DNA of 64,000 bases from Brevibacillus sp. JNUCC-41 (GCF_014844095.1 NZ_CP062163.1:496001-560000); one strand, 5' to 3'; positions 8,674 to 18,168 are shown, counted from the stretch's first letter. Notes: generated by a model not told the origin, from the sequence alone. Translations and numbers: made by a program.

Positions 8674-9509
8674 GATTCCACCTCCTTTTTCACATCGAAT
8701 GCATCGCGTAAATAATCACCGAGTATGTTGGATAGAAGGACGACAAATACGATGGCGAGCCCCGGGTAAATCATCAGCATCATATTGGACTGAAAGTATG
8801 GACGGGCATCATTCAGCATGGCACCCCACTCTGGTGCCGGCGGCTGCGCACCGAGCCCGATATACGATAAGGAAGATATGAGCAAAATGATTTTTCCTAA
8901 ATCAAGGCTAGCCAATACAAGCACGTTCCCGATAATGTGCGGAAATATATGCTTCCGCATAATCCCAAATGGACTTAATCCATTGATTGTAGCAGCTGTG
9001 ACATAATCCTTCCGACGTTCGGTGATCACAGTACTTCGCACAAGCCTGGCATAATTCACCCATTTCACTAGAACGATCGCCAACAGGAGATTTTCAATTC
9101 CTGGTCCTAATAAGCCACTAAGCACAATGGCAACGATCGTATCAGGGAAGGCGAGAAATGCGTCTGCAATGCGCATGAAGATCCGATCGATCAGACCTCC
9201 TTTAAAACCGGCAACCACCCCGAACGGGACGCCGATGATAACAGCGGCAAACAGAGATAAAAGACCGTAGCCAACCGTCAGCCGTGCGCCAAGCAGAAGA
9301 CGTGTCAATACATCACGACCTAGATGATCCGTCCCTAGCGGATGTTCCACGCTCGCCGGCCATAGCCTTTCTCCCAGATTGACCAGTGCCGGATCATGTT
9401 TCAGAACAAGAAAGGTGTATGCCGCAACGGCAAGGACTGTAGCCATCACCGTAAAAAGGACGGTCATTCTCCAGCGCCTTTTGGATCTTTTTTTGATAAC
9501 TAACTCCAT
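8670..9509 (-). CDS. Opp/Cnt-type ABC transporter permease (CntC-like)
   Basis: 279 aa inner-membrane permease of the DppC/NikC type. An N-terminal membrane helix is followed by the conserved EHPLGTDHLGRDVLTRLLLGAR block, and the EAA-type loop reads AATINGLSPFGIMRKHIFPHI. It pairs with the following permease, whose 3' end it overlaps. Confidence 0.9.
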   Translation of the reverse strand: MELVIKKRSKRRWRMTVLFTVMATVLAVAAYTFLVLKHDPALVNLGERLWPASVEHPLGTDHLGRDVLTRLLLGARLTVGYGLLSLFAAVIIGVPFGVVAGFKGGLIDRIFMRIADAFLAFPDTIVAIVLSGLLGPGIENLLLAIVLVKWVNYARLVRSTVITERRKDYVTAATINGLSPFGIMRKHIFPHIIGNVLVLASLDLGKIILLISSLSYIGLGAQPPAPEWGAMLNDARPYFQSNMMLMIYPGLAIVFVVLLSNILGDYLRDAFDVKKEVES

Positions 9510-10453
9510 TTTCCATGCTTCCTTTCCTTCAGCCTTAGCTCCGGATTTAAATAGCGATAAGATAAATCCACGGCACTATTAACGATGAATACAATGATGG
9601 CCATGACCAACAAGTACCCTTGAATGACTGGATAATCCCGTGACCGAATCGAGTCCACGACCATCTTACCTATGCCTGGATAGGCAAAAATCACTTCGAT
9701 CACCACTACACCGCCGATCAGGCTGCCAAGGCTGATACCGAATACGGTAATGACCGGGGGCAGGCTATAACGAAATGCATGGGCAAAGAATATCCGCATT
9801 TCTGAAATCCCCCTTGATCGGGCAGCCCTGATGAAATCATAACTGAGGGAATCTATCAAACTCGAACGCAGCAAACGGACGTACACACTTGTGATGGCAA
9901 GCCCCAACGTGACTGACGGCAGAATCAAAGAACGAAATCCGTCCCTGCCCATTGTTGGAAGGGCCCCCCATCGTACCGCAAATAAATCCATCAAGAGCAG
10001 CCCCAGCCAAAAGCTAGGAATGGCTGCGCCCAACAAAGAAACGGCGCGGCTAATCTGATCAATCCAGCTTCCCCTGTACAAGGCAGCAAGCGAACCTAAT
10101 GGAATGGCTATACCAAAAATCACAAGCAATGCGCCGACCGCCAGCTCAAGTGTTGCAGGCAGACCGCTCATGATCATCTCCATCACAGGCTGGTTCGTCA
10201 GATAGGAATTACCGAAATCCAATTGGATAAAATCCGCAAACCAATCGCCATACTGCACTAACAGCGGATCATTGAACCCCAATTCTTCGCGAAGCTCATT
10301 GACTTGCTCGTTTGTGATCGACACATCATCCACTTGAAGTATCGAGAGGACCGGGTCCCCTGGAGCAAGCCGAACAAAAAGGAAAGAGATGAATGTAATC
10401 ACAAGGACAAAAATCACGACCTCGATGAATCGACGGACTAAGATGCGGAACAT
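9500..10453 (-). CDS. Opp/Cnt-type ABC transporter permease (CntB-like)
   Basis: 317 aa, DppB/NikB type. It has the family start FRILVRRFIEVVIFVLVITFISFLF, then RLAPGDPV, and the EAA loop IRAARSRGISEMRIFFAHAFR. The ATG directly follows the stop of the substrate-binding protein gene. Six membrane segments are expected. Confidence 0.9.
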   Translation of the reverse strand: MFRILVRRFIEVVIFVLVITFISFLFVRLAPGDPVLSILQVDDVSITNEQVNELREELGFNDPLLVQYGDWFADFIQLDFGNSYLTNQPVMEMIMSGLPATLELAVGALLVIFGIAIPLGSLAALYRGSWIDQISRAVSLLGAAIPSFWLGLLLMDLFAVRWGALPTMGRDGFRSLILPSVTLGLAITSVYVRLLRSSLIDSLSYDFIRAARSRGISEMRIFFAHAFRYSLPPVITVFGISLGSLIGGVVVIEVIFAYPGIGKMVVDSIRSRDYPVIQGYLLVMAIIVFIVNSAVDLSYRYLNPELRLKERKHGKWS

Positions 10454-11983
10454 TCACTTCACATCCAGTTCATTCGTCAGCATGTAGTATTCACTTCTCG
10501 AAGTGATCCAGTTTTTAACTCTATCGGCATCATAAGCAACAAGTGTATTCGGATGTAAAATGAAAGAATTATACACCTGTCCATCCACATACATCGCAAT
10601 ATCCTCAGCTAAATCCGAACGCTTATCCTGCTCGACCGTTACATTCAGCTTATCAATCAGGGACGTCAGGTGATCATCATCGGTTCCACTGAAGTTCAAG
10701 GCTCCCTTTGGATGATAAGTAGCATTTAAATAATAGCCGGCATCCCCGCGCGGAGCCGTTAAATTGCTGTAGGTCGTTAAATCCCAATCGCGATTGGCCG
10801 CCATATACTCTTCAGGGATTTCTATTTGCTTGATTTTCACATCAATCCCCAACTGGCCCGCATCCGATTGAAAAACTTGGGCAATTAACGGCAGGTCGGC
10901 ACGTGAACTGTATGTAAGAAGTGTAAACGTTAACGGTTTGCCGTCTTTTTGCATGACACCATCTACTTTTTTATATCCCGCCTGATCAAGGAACCCTTTA
11001 GCAGCTTCCATTCCATTCTCTTTTTTCGGATAGTCCGGAGCAAAAGAGAAAGTGGACGGAAATGGTCCTGTTGCCACTTCTGCATGTCCTTGTAAAATCG
11101 TATCAGCAATGGAAGAACGGTCGATCAAGGCATCTATCGCCTTTCGGACGTGTATGTCCTGCAGGGCTTCACGTTCCAAATTCATCGTCATTTGATGTAC
11201 GCGGAAAGTGGATGTCGATTCAACCTTCACACCATCTATCGCCTCTAAATTTTCCAGGCCTTCCACTTCCGGACGGAAAACAATATCGGCATCTCCCGAT
11301 TCAAGGGCGAGGGACCGTGCATTGGCATCTTCATTAAACGAAAACCTGGCTCTCTCAAGCTTTGCGGCTCCATCCCAGTAAGACTCATACCGTATTAAAT
11401 CAACAGCCGTACCAGGCATGAATTTCGAAACGGCAAATGGCCCTGTTCCTATCGGCTTGTTTATATAGTCACTTTCCTTCACGTCAATAATCGATGTATT
11501 AGGATGGACCAATTCAGAAGGGAACTCAGGAAAGGGAACCTCCGTCATGATGGTCAGCGCATTCCCGTCCGCTTCAATCGATTCAATCCGCAAAGCATTC
11601 TTGATCGCCGGACTATCCTTCATCGCCCTCTCCAAGGAAGCCTTCACCGCTTTGCCATCCATTTTCTTTCCATTCTGAAAAGTCACACCCTCCCTTAACT
11701 CAAAATTCCATAGCTGACCATCCTTGCTATCCCAGCTTTTCGCCAGCCAAGGTTCGATGGTCAAATCCTCATCATTGAGATGCACCAATGTCTCAGTGAT
11801 TCCAGCCCTTAGTGACACATAACTAGTATCAACATTCGGATCAAGCGAGCTAGTCGCAAAATTAAAAAGCAAGTTCACTTCCTTCTCCCCTTCCACTTCA
11901 TCATTCGCAGACTCTGTGGAACAAGCAGCCAAAAGAAAAACCGATAAACATACTATAAGAATCAATTTACTTTTTCTGAACAC
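10454..11983 (-). CDS. substrate-binding lipoprotein of Opp/Cnt-type ABC transporter (CntA-like)
   Basis: 509 aa family-5 solute-binding protein anchored outside the membrane. The signal peptide ends in lipobox LLAAC (Cys near residue 21). The mature part carries the SBP_bac_5 pattern (PWLAKSW, WNFELREGVTFQNGKKMDGKAV, IGTGPFAVSKF). GTG start, GGAGG site ten bases upstream. It is the first gene of the import operon, with a near-perfect Zur box upstream, so zinc limitation should induce uptake. The ligand could be a zinc (or nickel/cobalt) complex of the linked metallophore; this is inference from context. Confidence 0.88.
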   Translation of the reverse strand: MFRKSKLILIVCLSVFLLAACSTESANDEVEGEKEVNLLFNFATSSLDPNVDTSYVSLRAGITETLVHLNDEDLTIEPWLAKSWDSKDGQLWNFELREGVTFQNGKKMDGKAVKASLERAMKDSPAIKNALRIESIEADGNALTIMTEVPFPEFPSELVHPNTSIIDVKESDYINKPIGTGPFAVSKFMPGTAVDLIRYESYWDGAAKLERARFSFNEDANARSLALESGDADIVFRPEVEGLENLEAIDGVKVESTSTFRVHQMTMNLEREALQDIHVRKAIDALIDRSSIADTILQGHAEVATGPFPSTFSFAPDYPKKENGMEAAKGFLDQAGYKKVDGVMQKDGKPLTFTLLTYSSRADLPLIAQVFQSDAGQLGIDVKIKQIEIPEEYMAANRDWDLTTYSNLTAPRGDAGYYLNATYHPKGALNFSGTDDDHLTSLIDKLNVTVEQDKRSDLAEDIAMYVDGQVYNSFILHPNTLVAYDADRVKNWITSRSEYYMLTNELDVK

Positions 11984-12020
11984 GATAGAATTCCTCCATT
12001 ACCTCAACTATTTTTTTCGG

Positions 12021-12059
12021 CTTCAATATAAATCGTATTAATTACGATTTAGATTGAAG
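12021..12059 (-). promoter_or_regulatory. Zur box within a longer palindrome, cntA-type promoter
   Basis: The core 12030-12050 has arms AAATCGTATT and ATTACGATTT, 19 of 20 arm bases matching the Bacillus Zur consensus. The symmetry extends outward through CTTCAAT/ATTGAAG for 39 bp in total. A TATATT -10 follows the core directly, so Zur binding would block RNA polymerase. Confidence 0.88.
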
Positions 12060-12137
12060 CTTTGCTTTACTATCATGACAATCAGGCAACGCATTGCCGA
12101 ATGCTTATCCGAAATCAAACTATGTAATGCCTCGAGA

Positions 12138-12480
12138 ATAAACTTAATTCACGAGTATTTACTCCAAATTCACGAGTATTTGTGCCAAATTCACGAGTAA
12201 ATGCTCTCCGAATTCACGAGTATTTGCTCCAAACTCACGAGTATTTGTGCCCAATTCACGAGTATTTGCTCCAAACTCACGAGTATTTGCTCCAAACTCA
12301 CGAGTAAATGACCCAAATTCACGAGTATTTACTCCGAACTCGAGTATTTGTACCAATTTCACGAGTAATCACTCCAAGTAATTGCGCCAATTTCACGAGT
12401 ATTGCTCTAAACCCGTGAGTAACGGCTCTAAACCTCGTGCAATAGCCGCAAAATCTTAAGTAATTGCCCCTAACTCTTGA
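12138..12480. repeat. 21-bp tandem repeat array, copy 1
   Basis: About 14 degenerate units whose minus-strand consensus is ACTCGTGAATTTGGAGCAAAT. Units near the cntA-like gene are most uniform and decay toward 12480 (forms such as ACTTAAGATTTTG). It reads as TREFGAN heptads in one frame but has no ribosome site and is interrupted, so it is probably non-coding. The same unit family recurs near 58.1 kb. Confidence 0.85.
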
Positions 12481-12481
12481 T

Positions 12482-12520
12482 TTACTGCACCAATCCACAT
12501 TTTGTAAAACCTAATCTCAT
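12482..12520 (-). other. 12-codon reading frame behind a Zur box (gene remnant or leader)
   Basis: ATG with an AAAGGAG site six to seven bases upstream encodes MRLGFTKCGLVQ and then stops; the repeat array begins almost at once. A Zur-like operator lies just ahead. It looks like the start of a Zur-controlled gene cut off by repeat expansion, or a leader peptide. No homology is claimed. Confidence 0.35.
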
Positions 12521-12539
12521 TAAAAAGCTCCTTTCGAAC

Positions 12540-12560
12540 AAATCAAAATGATTACGATTT
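12540..12560 (-). promoter_or_regulatory. second Zur-box-like site
   Basis: Arms AAATCAAAAT and ATTACGATTT: the right arm is perfect, the left matches 8 of 10. It is some 560 bases upstream of the importer operon, separated from it by the repeat array. Confidence 0.6.
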
Positions 12561-12655
12561 ATACTTTAAACTGCCTTTCATTATAAAACGGAATGATTAC
12601 TGTTTACAAGATTTTTTTAAGTTTCAGCGGATATATAATCCGCTTTTTGATTAAG

Positions 12656-12688
12656 AAAAACTCCTGAAAAAATTTTTCAGGAGTTTTT
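12656..12688. terminator. terminator after mtlD
   Basis: Near-perfect stem AAAACTCCTGAAAAA/TTTTTCAGGAGTTTTT, usable in both directions, just beyond the mtlD stop. Confidence 0.85.
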
Positions 12689-12694
12689 CGGCTT

Positions 12695-13837
12695 TTATTT
12701 CAAGTTGTTGTAGTGGTTGATAACTTCTTTGGTTATTTCGCTATTTTCGTCCAATCCGCTAACTTCTTTAAGTGCGGTAGCTATACCGTGTTCTTTGATC
12801 ATCGCTTGCAGTTTAAGGGCTTCATCATCTTCGTTAAAATCAAAGAGTAAAGCGGCGGCTATCGCTTTCGCCAGATTAGTATAGGAAAGTCCGGCTTTTT
12901 TAGCTTCTACGGCAGGGCGGACGAGGCGGTCGTTTGGTCCGAGCTTGCGCAGAGGTGACCGACCGACTCTATTCACCGAGTCATTCAGGTAGGAGTTTTT
13001 AAATCGATTAATTATTTTTTCGATATACTGCTGATGCTCATCTGCATCCAAACCGTATTGCTTTATTAAATAGGCGCCCGTTTCCCCTAGGGTATTCTTG
13101 ACTTGCTCTACAATGCCCGCGTCCTCCAATGATTGGTCAATCGTCGATTTTTTATTTTTGAGATAACCGAGGTAAGCTATGACGGCATGTCCTGTATTAA
13201 CGGTGAACAGTTTTCTCTCAATGAACGGGGCGAGTTCTTTTACAATGGTCATCCCTTCAACGGCAGGAATGCTTTCATTCGTTTCAACGACCCATTCATA
13301 ATAAGGTTCCACCAAAACATCGAGTGATCCTTCGTTATTTTGGATAGGAACGATGCGATCGACTGCTGAGTTAAAGAAGTATACTTTTCCGGCAAGTTTT
13401 TCTTTTGTATCTTGATCCAGGTTTTCTAGGATGTAGCCTTCTAAAAGGTCTGTTGCCGATATTTGGTTTTCACAAGCGATCACATATAGTTTTTCATCGG
13501 TTTCCTTCACCCTTGAGGCTAATCCTTTTGCAATTAAAGGAGCGATATGAGGCAAAATATTGGGACCGATGGCAGTGGTGAGGTAGGTTGCTTCGGAAAT
13601 TGCTTTAATGATTTCCTCTTCCTGCTTTAAGCTGTTTAAACCCGAAACATTTTCTACGGTTACGGATTCTTGTTGATCAGTAGCCAGTTTGACTTGATAT
13701 TGCTTTTTATCATTTAATTGATCGATGATTTGTTCGGCTATGTCCACAAAAGTCACATGATATCCCGACTGTGAAAAGAGTGCGCCGATAAATCCTCTTC
13801 CAATGTTTCCTGCACCGAAATGTACTGCTTGTTTCAT
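12695..13837 (-). CDS. mtlD: mannitol-1-phosphate 5-dehydrogenase
   Basis: Converts mannitol-1-phosphate to fructose-6-phosphate with NAD+. 380 aa, with N-terminal NAD motif VHFGAGNIGRGFIG and the mannitol dehydrogenase C-terminal domain including FTVNTGHAVIAYLGYLK. The start used (MKQAVHFG) lies nine bases after AAAGGG. An ATG nine bases earlier overlaps the mtlR stop as ATGA, so translation is coupled either way. Last gene of mtlA-mtlR-mtlD. Confidence 0.95.
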   Translation of the reverse strand: MKQAVHFGAGNIGRGFIGALFSQSGYHVTFVDIAEQIIDQLNDKKQYQVKLATDQQESVTVENVSGLNSLKQEEEIIKAISEATYLTTAIGPNILPHIAPLIAKGLASRVKETDEKLYVIACENQISATDLLEGYILENLDQDTKEKLAGKVYFFNSAVDRIVPIQNNEGSLDVLVEPYYEWVVETNESIPAVEGMTIVKELAPFIERKLFTVNTGHAVIAYLGYLKNKKSTIDQSLEDAGIVEQVKNTLGETGAYLIKQYGLDADEHQQYIEKIINRFKNSYLNDSVNRVGRSPLRKLGPNDRLVRPAVEAKKAGLSYTNLAKAIAAALLFDFNEDDEALKLQAMIKEHGIATALKEVSGLDENSEITKEVINHYNNLK

Positions 13838-13842
13838 TACAA

Positions 13843-15933
13843 TCATCCCTTTATCAAGTTAGTATATAAATAGTCCAAAAATATGGCTTCCAGCCTTCTG
13901 TTAATCATTTCCTCGTCCGAAGATGAAAAAATCATGATGGATTCATTGCTTTCAATTAAGCTTGAGCTTATTAAGCTGACGATTTCCTGCTGCTTCACAC
14001 TCAATTCCTCAGGTGCCAGCATCAGCAGCAAATTTTTCATATGGACGTCATTTCCATCCATACCTTTGACCAGATGATATTCCTCCAGGTGGGCCACTTG
14101 GAATATCAGTTTTTTCACATTCTTGTGTCTCGTATGGAAAAGGCCCATTCCAGTGCCAGGAATGCCTAAACCACCTTTTTTTTCCCGTTCGTTTAAGGAT
14201 CCGACCACATCATCCGCACCGATTAGCAGTGATTCATTTTCAGCCATCCTGACCATTTCTTCGATGATTTCCGGATGCCCTTTCAGATGCGGCAGCCGAT
14301 AAAACCGGAAATTATCCATGATCGACTCGATGCTCTGCTGGGCATCTTTCAATTCCTGCAGTACTTCTTTCAGTTCGCCATCCTCTTTTTTGGCCAGGGT
14401 TTCCTTACGGGCTGAATGACTGCCATAACGCTTATTCTTCGTGAAGTTTTCAATATTCTTCCTTAAATAATTCCTGATGTTCAATATATTCTCTTCACTC
14501 AAAAGAGGGGATACAAGAATATAATCACTATCGATATACGGAAGCCGGACGGTAGAAATGATCACATCATAGTTTTTCAGGCTGCCCTGCTGCTGGATGT
14601 CTTTGATCGTCTTGATTTCTACAGTCTCGATTTCGATGATTTCTTTTTTGATCCGGCTTGCAAGCATTTTCGACGTGCCGATACCTGTCGGGCAAACGAT
14701 GAGTGCCCTTATTGATATTTCTTCCTCCCGCAGCACTAATGCAGATCCGAAATGCAGGACGATGAAGGCTATTTCATCTTCAGGAAATTCTTTTATTTCT
14801 TTGAATCCCTTTTCCAGACTGGTCTTTACTGCCAAAAAGAGAACCGGATACTTTCTTTTAATGTCTTCGGTTAAGGGATTGTACAATCCCATTTCCTGTT
14901 TGATCCGGAAAAGCGATGGTTCCATATGGGCAAGGAGCCCTTGATACAAGGGGAAATCCTTGGTCAAATCGATTTGCAATTGTGCCGAAACATCTTTTAT
15001 CAGGCTTCTTATCAGTTGGCCAAGCAACACACTGTCATATGGAACGGCATCCGCTGCATGAAGCTTGGAACCTTTCAGGATGGCAGCCAGGTAGCTTATA
15101 TCATCGATGGTAAAAGAGACTTCCAGCATGGCGCTTAGTTCCTTGCCTATTTTATTCATGAGATTATTCTCATCGGAAAGTTCGCTTATTTTCTTGAAGT
15201 CCTTCTCCAAAAAAAATTGGCTTTCATTCCTTTGCAGGGTTACATAAATATGTACAATTAACCCTATATACCCGCTATCCGCCAAACGGGAATGAACACT
15301 GTTAAACGTTGAGTTCAGCACCCCATCGATAGCCAGAAGATATTCGGGATCGAAATAGTCGAGGATTTTCGCCTCTGGAAATTTCCCTTCTTGCAACAAA
15401 AATAAACTTTCAATCAGCTCTTCATTAAAAAAGTGCAGGAAATAGGCGGCCTGGGCTTTCCGTTTATTTTCTTCAGTGCCGGCAAGCTCTATTCCCACTC
15501 CCCTTTTTCTCGTAATCACGATATTAAAATTCTTTAACCATTCAGTCAGTTCGTCCAAATAGGTTGTAAGAGTCGTTATGCTTATACCGAGATCCCCCGC
15601 AAGAACTTGAGTTTTATATGATTCTTCTTGCAGTAAAGCTAAAAGGAGATGCAACTTTCTTTCTTGAGGCGTTTGATCGATTGGATGATTGCCCATCAGG
15701 TGCTGTACAAGCCGAAAGACTTGTTCATTCTTCCCGTCGATGGTCAGTCCCTCATGTGTATTGCGTGTTAAATGCAACTCAAATGATTGCAGGATTTTTT
15801 CTATGGACTTCAGATCACGTTGAACAGTCCGGACACTAACATTCAATTGTGTCGCAATGGATAAGGCTGTATGTTTTCCAGACGTTTTTATGATCAATTC
15901 TATGATTGATTTTTCCCTTGAAGTAATATACAT
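13843..15933 (-). CDS. mtlR: mannitol operon transcriptional activator MtlR
   Basis: 696 aa PTS-regulated activator. Order: N-terminal HTH (KHTALSIATQLNVSVRTVQRDLK), second HTH_Mga-like segment, two PRD domains (roughly residues 190-400), an EIIB-like domain with the motif CPTGIGTSKMLASRIK, and a C-terminal EIIA-like domain (about 555-696). In the family, phosphorylation by HPr activates PRD2, while phosphorylation by EIIB/EIIA of the mannitol system inhibits. It lies between the transporter and the dehydrogenase; a stem-loop precedes it. Confidence 0.93.
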   Translation of the reverse strand: MYITSREKSIIELIIKTSGKHTALSIATQLNVSVRTVQRDLKSIEKILQSFELHLTRNTHEGLTIDGKNEQVFRLVQHLMGNHPIDQTPQERKLHLLLALLQEESYKTQVLAGDLGISITTLTTYLDELTEWLKNFNIVITRKRGVGIELAGTEENKRKAQAAYFLHFFNEELIESLFLLQEGKFPEAKILDYFDPEYLLAIDGVLNSTFNSVHSRLADSGYIGLIVHIYVTLQRNESQFFLEKDFKKISELSDENNLMNKIGKELSAMLEVSFTIDDISYLAAILKGSKLHAADAVPYDSVLLGQLIRSLIKDVSAQLQIDLTKDFPLYQGLLAHMEPSLFRIKQEMGLYNPLTEDIKRKYPVLFLAVKTSLEKGFKEIKEFPEDEIAFIVLHFGSALVLREEEISIRALIVCPTGIGTSKMLASRIKKEIIEIETVEIKTIKDIQQQGSLKNYDVIISTVRLPYIDSDYILVSPLLSEENILNIRNYLRKNIENFTKNKRYGSHSARKETLAKKEDGELKEVLQELKDAQQSIESIMDNFRFYRLPHLKGHPEIIEEMVRMAENESLLIGADDVVGSLNEREKKGGLGIPGTGMGLFHTRHKNVKKLIFQVAHLEEYHLVKGMDGNDVHMKNLLLMLAPEELSVKQQEIVSLISSSLIESNESIMIFSSSDEEMINRRLEAIFLDYLYTNLIKG

Positions 15934-15974
15934 GCTACCAACTCATTTCTGGTGGAGTAACACGAGAAAATACT

Positions 15975-16005
15975 GAATAGAAAAGCGTCAAACGCTTTTC
16001 TATTC
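15975..16005 (-). terminator. intercistronic stem-loop between mtlA and mtlR
   Basis: Perfect 14-bp arms GAATAGAAAAGCGT/ACGCTTTTCTATTC around a three-base loop, without a long T tract. It probably limits read-through from mtlA into mtlR or protects the mtlA message. Confidence 0.6.
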
Positions 16006-16019
16006 TAGGTTAAGTGTAT

Positions 16020-17963
16020 TTAATTATTTCCGACATTTATAATATCCATCAATTCCCTGGCTGATGTGGCTTTAACCATCTTTTCGATATTCTCCATCTC
16101 GGAGCAGGTAACTGCAATGCCGGATAGAATTTCAAGATGTGTCCCGTCCTTGCCGGCGATGCCGAATATCAATCGTGCCTTTTGGCCGTCAAAGTCGACA
16201 CCATCAGGAATTTGCAGAACGGTAAATCCGGATTTAAGGACATCTTTCTTAGCTTCTTCGGTTCCGTGCGGAATGGCTACATCATTCCCCATATAGGTTG
16301 AAGTCAATTCATCACGGGCAATCATTGCTTCAATATAGCTTTCCTTAACGTAACCTGCATTGACTAAAGCTCTTCCTGCAAAGCGGATCGCTTCTTCCTT
16401 ATTGGCGAATTGTTGATTAAGGAAGACGTTTTCTTCGCGAAGCAATTCATTATCATCCTGCTCATCATCATTGATGCCAGGCTCAATTGAATGTTCACGA
16501 ACACCGGGAACCTTCTCTTCAGCATCTTCGACGATTTCATGCAGCTCATCGGTGCCATCGTCCTGAAGCCGTGCAAGCAATGAATCGTATTCAGGGCTCG
16601 ATAGGAAATTATCCACCGATACATGATAAGCATTCGGCACTTTATTCTGTGCCCTTGGAGTTAGCTCTTCCTGTGTTATGACGATTTGTGCATCAGCAGG
16701 AATGTTCGAGATCGCCGTATTGGTCACGGTGATATTCAAACCGGCTTCCTTCACCTTCTTGCGAAGCAGCGAAGCTCCCATCGCACTTGACCCCATCCCA
16801 GCATCGCAGGCAAATATTATTTTGCTGACGCCTGATGGCATCGTGCCCGGATCTGAAGCGAATACATCGGCAACAGAGCTTTTCTTGCCTTTCATTTCTT
16901 GCATTTTTTTCGCGGCATCTTCAATATTCTCTTCAGATTGCTTTCCTGTTTTCAAGATGAATGCACCGACGATGAATGAAACAAGGGCTGCTACGATCAC
17001 GCCTGCAAAGTTAGCAATATATGCGCCTGCATTATGCGGAGTTACTGCTGTAATGGCAAGTATGCTGCCTGGAGAAGCAGGAGCGAACAACCCTCCGCCC
17101 AGTAGGACCAATGTGAATACTCCACTCATGCCTCCAAGAATGACGGCTAAGAATAACATCGGCTTCATTAGGATATAAGGGAAATATATTTCATGGATCC
17201 CGCCGAAGAAATGAATGATGGCCGCTCCTGGAGCCGATTTCTTCGCCGTTCCCTTTCCGAAAAAGCAGTAGGCAAGCAATACGCCGATACCCGGTCCAGG
17301 ATTCGATTCCAAAAGGAACAGGATGGAGGCCCCTGTTTGTTTAACTTGCTCTACACCGATTGGTGATAGTACACCATGATTGATGGCATTGTTCAAGAAC
17401 AATACCTTGGCAGGCTCGATCAGGATACTTGTCAACGGCAGTAAACCTGTACCGATAAGCCAATCGACTCCAGCTACTAGCCAGCCTGTAAATACGTCTA
17501 CAGCAGGACCAATGGCCAAGAAGGATAGAATGGACAATAAGCCGCCAATTATCCCCGCTGAGAAATTATTAACAAGCATTTCAAAACCGGCTTTTATTTT
17601 CCCTTCAATCAATTGATCGAATTTCTTGATGACATAACCGCCGAACGGTCCCATTATCATGGCGCCAAGGAACATCGGGATATCAGATCCGACGATGACA
17701 CCCATTGTCGCAATGGCACCGACTACGCCGCCACGGTGGTCATGGATTAACTTACCACCTGTATACCCAATTAAAAGCGGCAGCAAAAACGTAACCATCG
17801 GTGTAACCATTTTGGCAAGGCTTTCATTTGGCAGGAAACCAGATGGGATGAATAAGGCAGTGATTAGCCCCCATGCTATGAAAGCTGATATATTCGGCAT
17901 GACCATAGAACTTAGAAAGTTACCGAACTTTTGAACTGCAACTTTTATATTAAAGTGAGCCAT
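16020..17963 (-). CDS. mtlA: mannitol-specific PTS transporter EIICBA
   Basis: 647 aa phosphotransferase importer that phosphorylates mannitol on entry. N-terminal membrane EIIC (about residues 1-345), EIIB with phosphorylated Cys in FACDAGMGSSAMG, an acidic linker, then EIIA with active His566 (AIPHGTEEAK). B. subtilis has the EIIA as a separate mtlF; here it is fused, and no mtlF lies nearby. The start follows AGGGGAGAG. It is the first gene of the cluster; a dyad upstream is a candidate MtlR site. Confidence 0.93.
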   Translation of the reverse strand: MAHFNIKVAVQKFGNFLSSMVMPNISAFIAWGLITALFIPSGFLPNESLAKMVTPMVTFLLPLLIGYTGGKLIHDHRGGVVGAIATMGVIVGSDIPMFLGAMIMGPFGGYVIKKFDQLIEGKIKAGFEMLVNNFSAGIIGGLLSILSFLAIGPAVDVFTGWLVAGVDWLIGTGLLPLTSILIEPAKVLFLNNAINHGVLSPIGVEQVKQTGASILFLLESNPGPGIGVLLAYCFFGKGTAKKSAPGAAIIHFFGGIHEIYFPYILMKPMLFLAVILGGMSGVFTLVLLGGGLFAPASPGSILAITAVTPHNAGAYIANFAGVIVAALVSFIVGAFILKTGKQSEENIEDAAKKMQEMKGKKSSVADVFASDPGTMPSGVSKIIFACDAGMGSSAMGASLLRKKVKEAGLNITVTNTAISNIPADAQIVITQEELTPRAQNKVPNAYHVSVDNFLSSPEYDSLLARLQDDGTDELHEIVEDAEEKVPGVREHSIEPGINDDEQDDNELLREENVFLNQQFANKEEAIRFAGRALVNAGYVKESYIEAMIARDELTSTYMGNDVAIPHGTEEAKKDVLKSGFTVLQIPDGVDFDGQKARLIFGIAGKDGTHLEILSGIAVTCSEMENIEKMVKATSARELMDIINVGNN

Positions 17964-18010
17964 TTTGCTCTCTCCCCTTCATAATTAATATAGTTTCCTT
18001 TAATCTTAAG

Positions 18011-18070
18011 GTACGTACCTTCCTCATTCAATAAAAGTAAAAGCTAACTTTGTCGCGAAAGAGAAGACAA
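18011..18070 (-). promoter_or_regulatory. mtlA control region: palindrome and MtlR-like dyad
   Basis: At 18011-18024 lies the perfect palindrome AAGGTACGTACCTT. At 18050-18070 lies TTGTC-N11-GACAA, resembling the MtlR pattern TTGNCACAN4TGTGNCAA in its outer arms. The -10 region lies between these and the start. Function inferred from position. Confidence 0.45.
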
Positions 18071-18122
18071 ACATAATGTATCTCACTTTTTATAGATTTA
18101 TTCAGCGCTTGATGCAGACAGA

Positions 18123-18160
18123 AAAGAGTCCCGTTCGCATCTTGACGAACGGGACTCTTT
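18123..18160. terminator. terminator after the citrate transporter gene
   Basis: Strong stem AAAGAGTCCCGTTCG/CGAACGGGACTCTTT between citM and the mtlA promoter region. Confidence 0.85.
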
Positions 18161-18168
18161 AGAGAGCT

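Noticed and set aside
12159..12362. 67-residue frame of TREFGAN heptads
   Set aside because: Repeat-derived, no initiation signal, interrupted at both ends.
16020..17963. Missing mtlF in the mannitol operon
   Set aside because: The EIIA domain with its His is fused to the C-terminus of MtlA, so nothing is missing.
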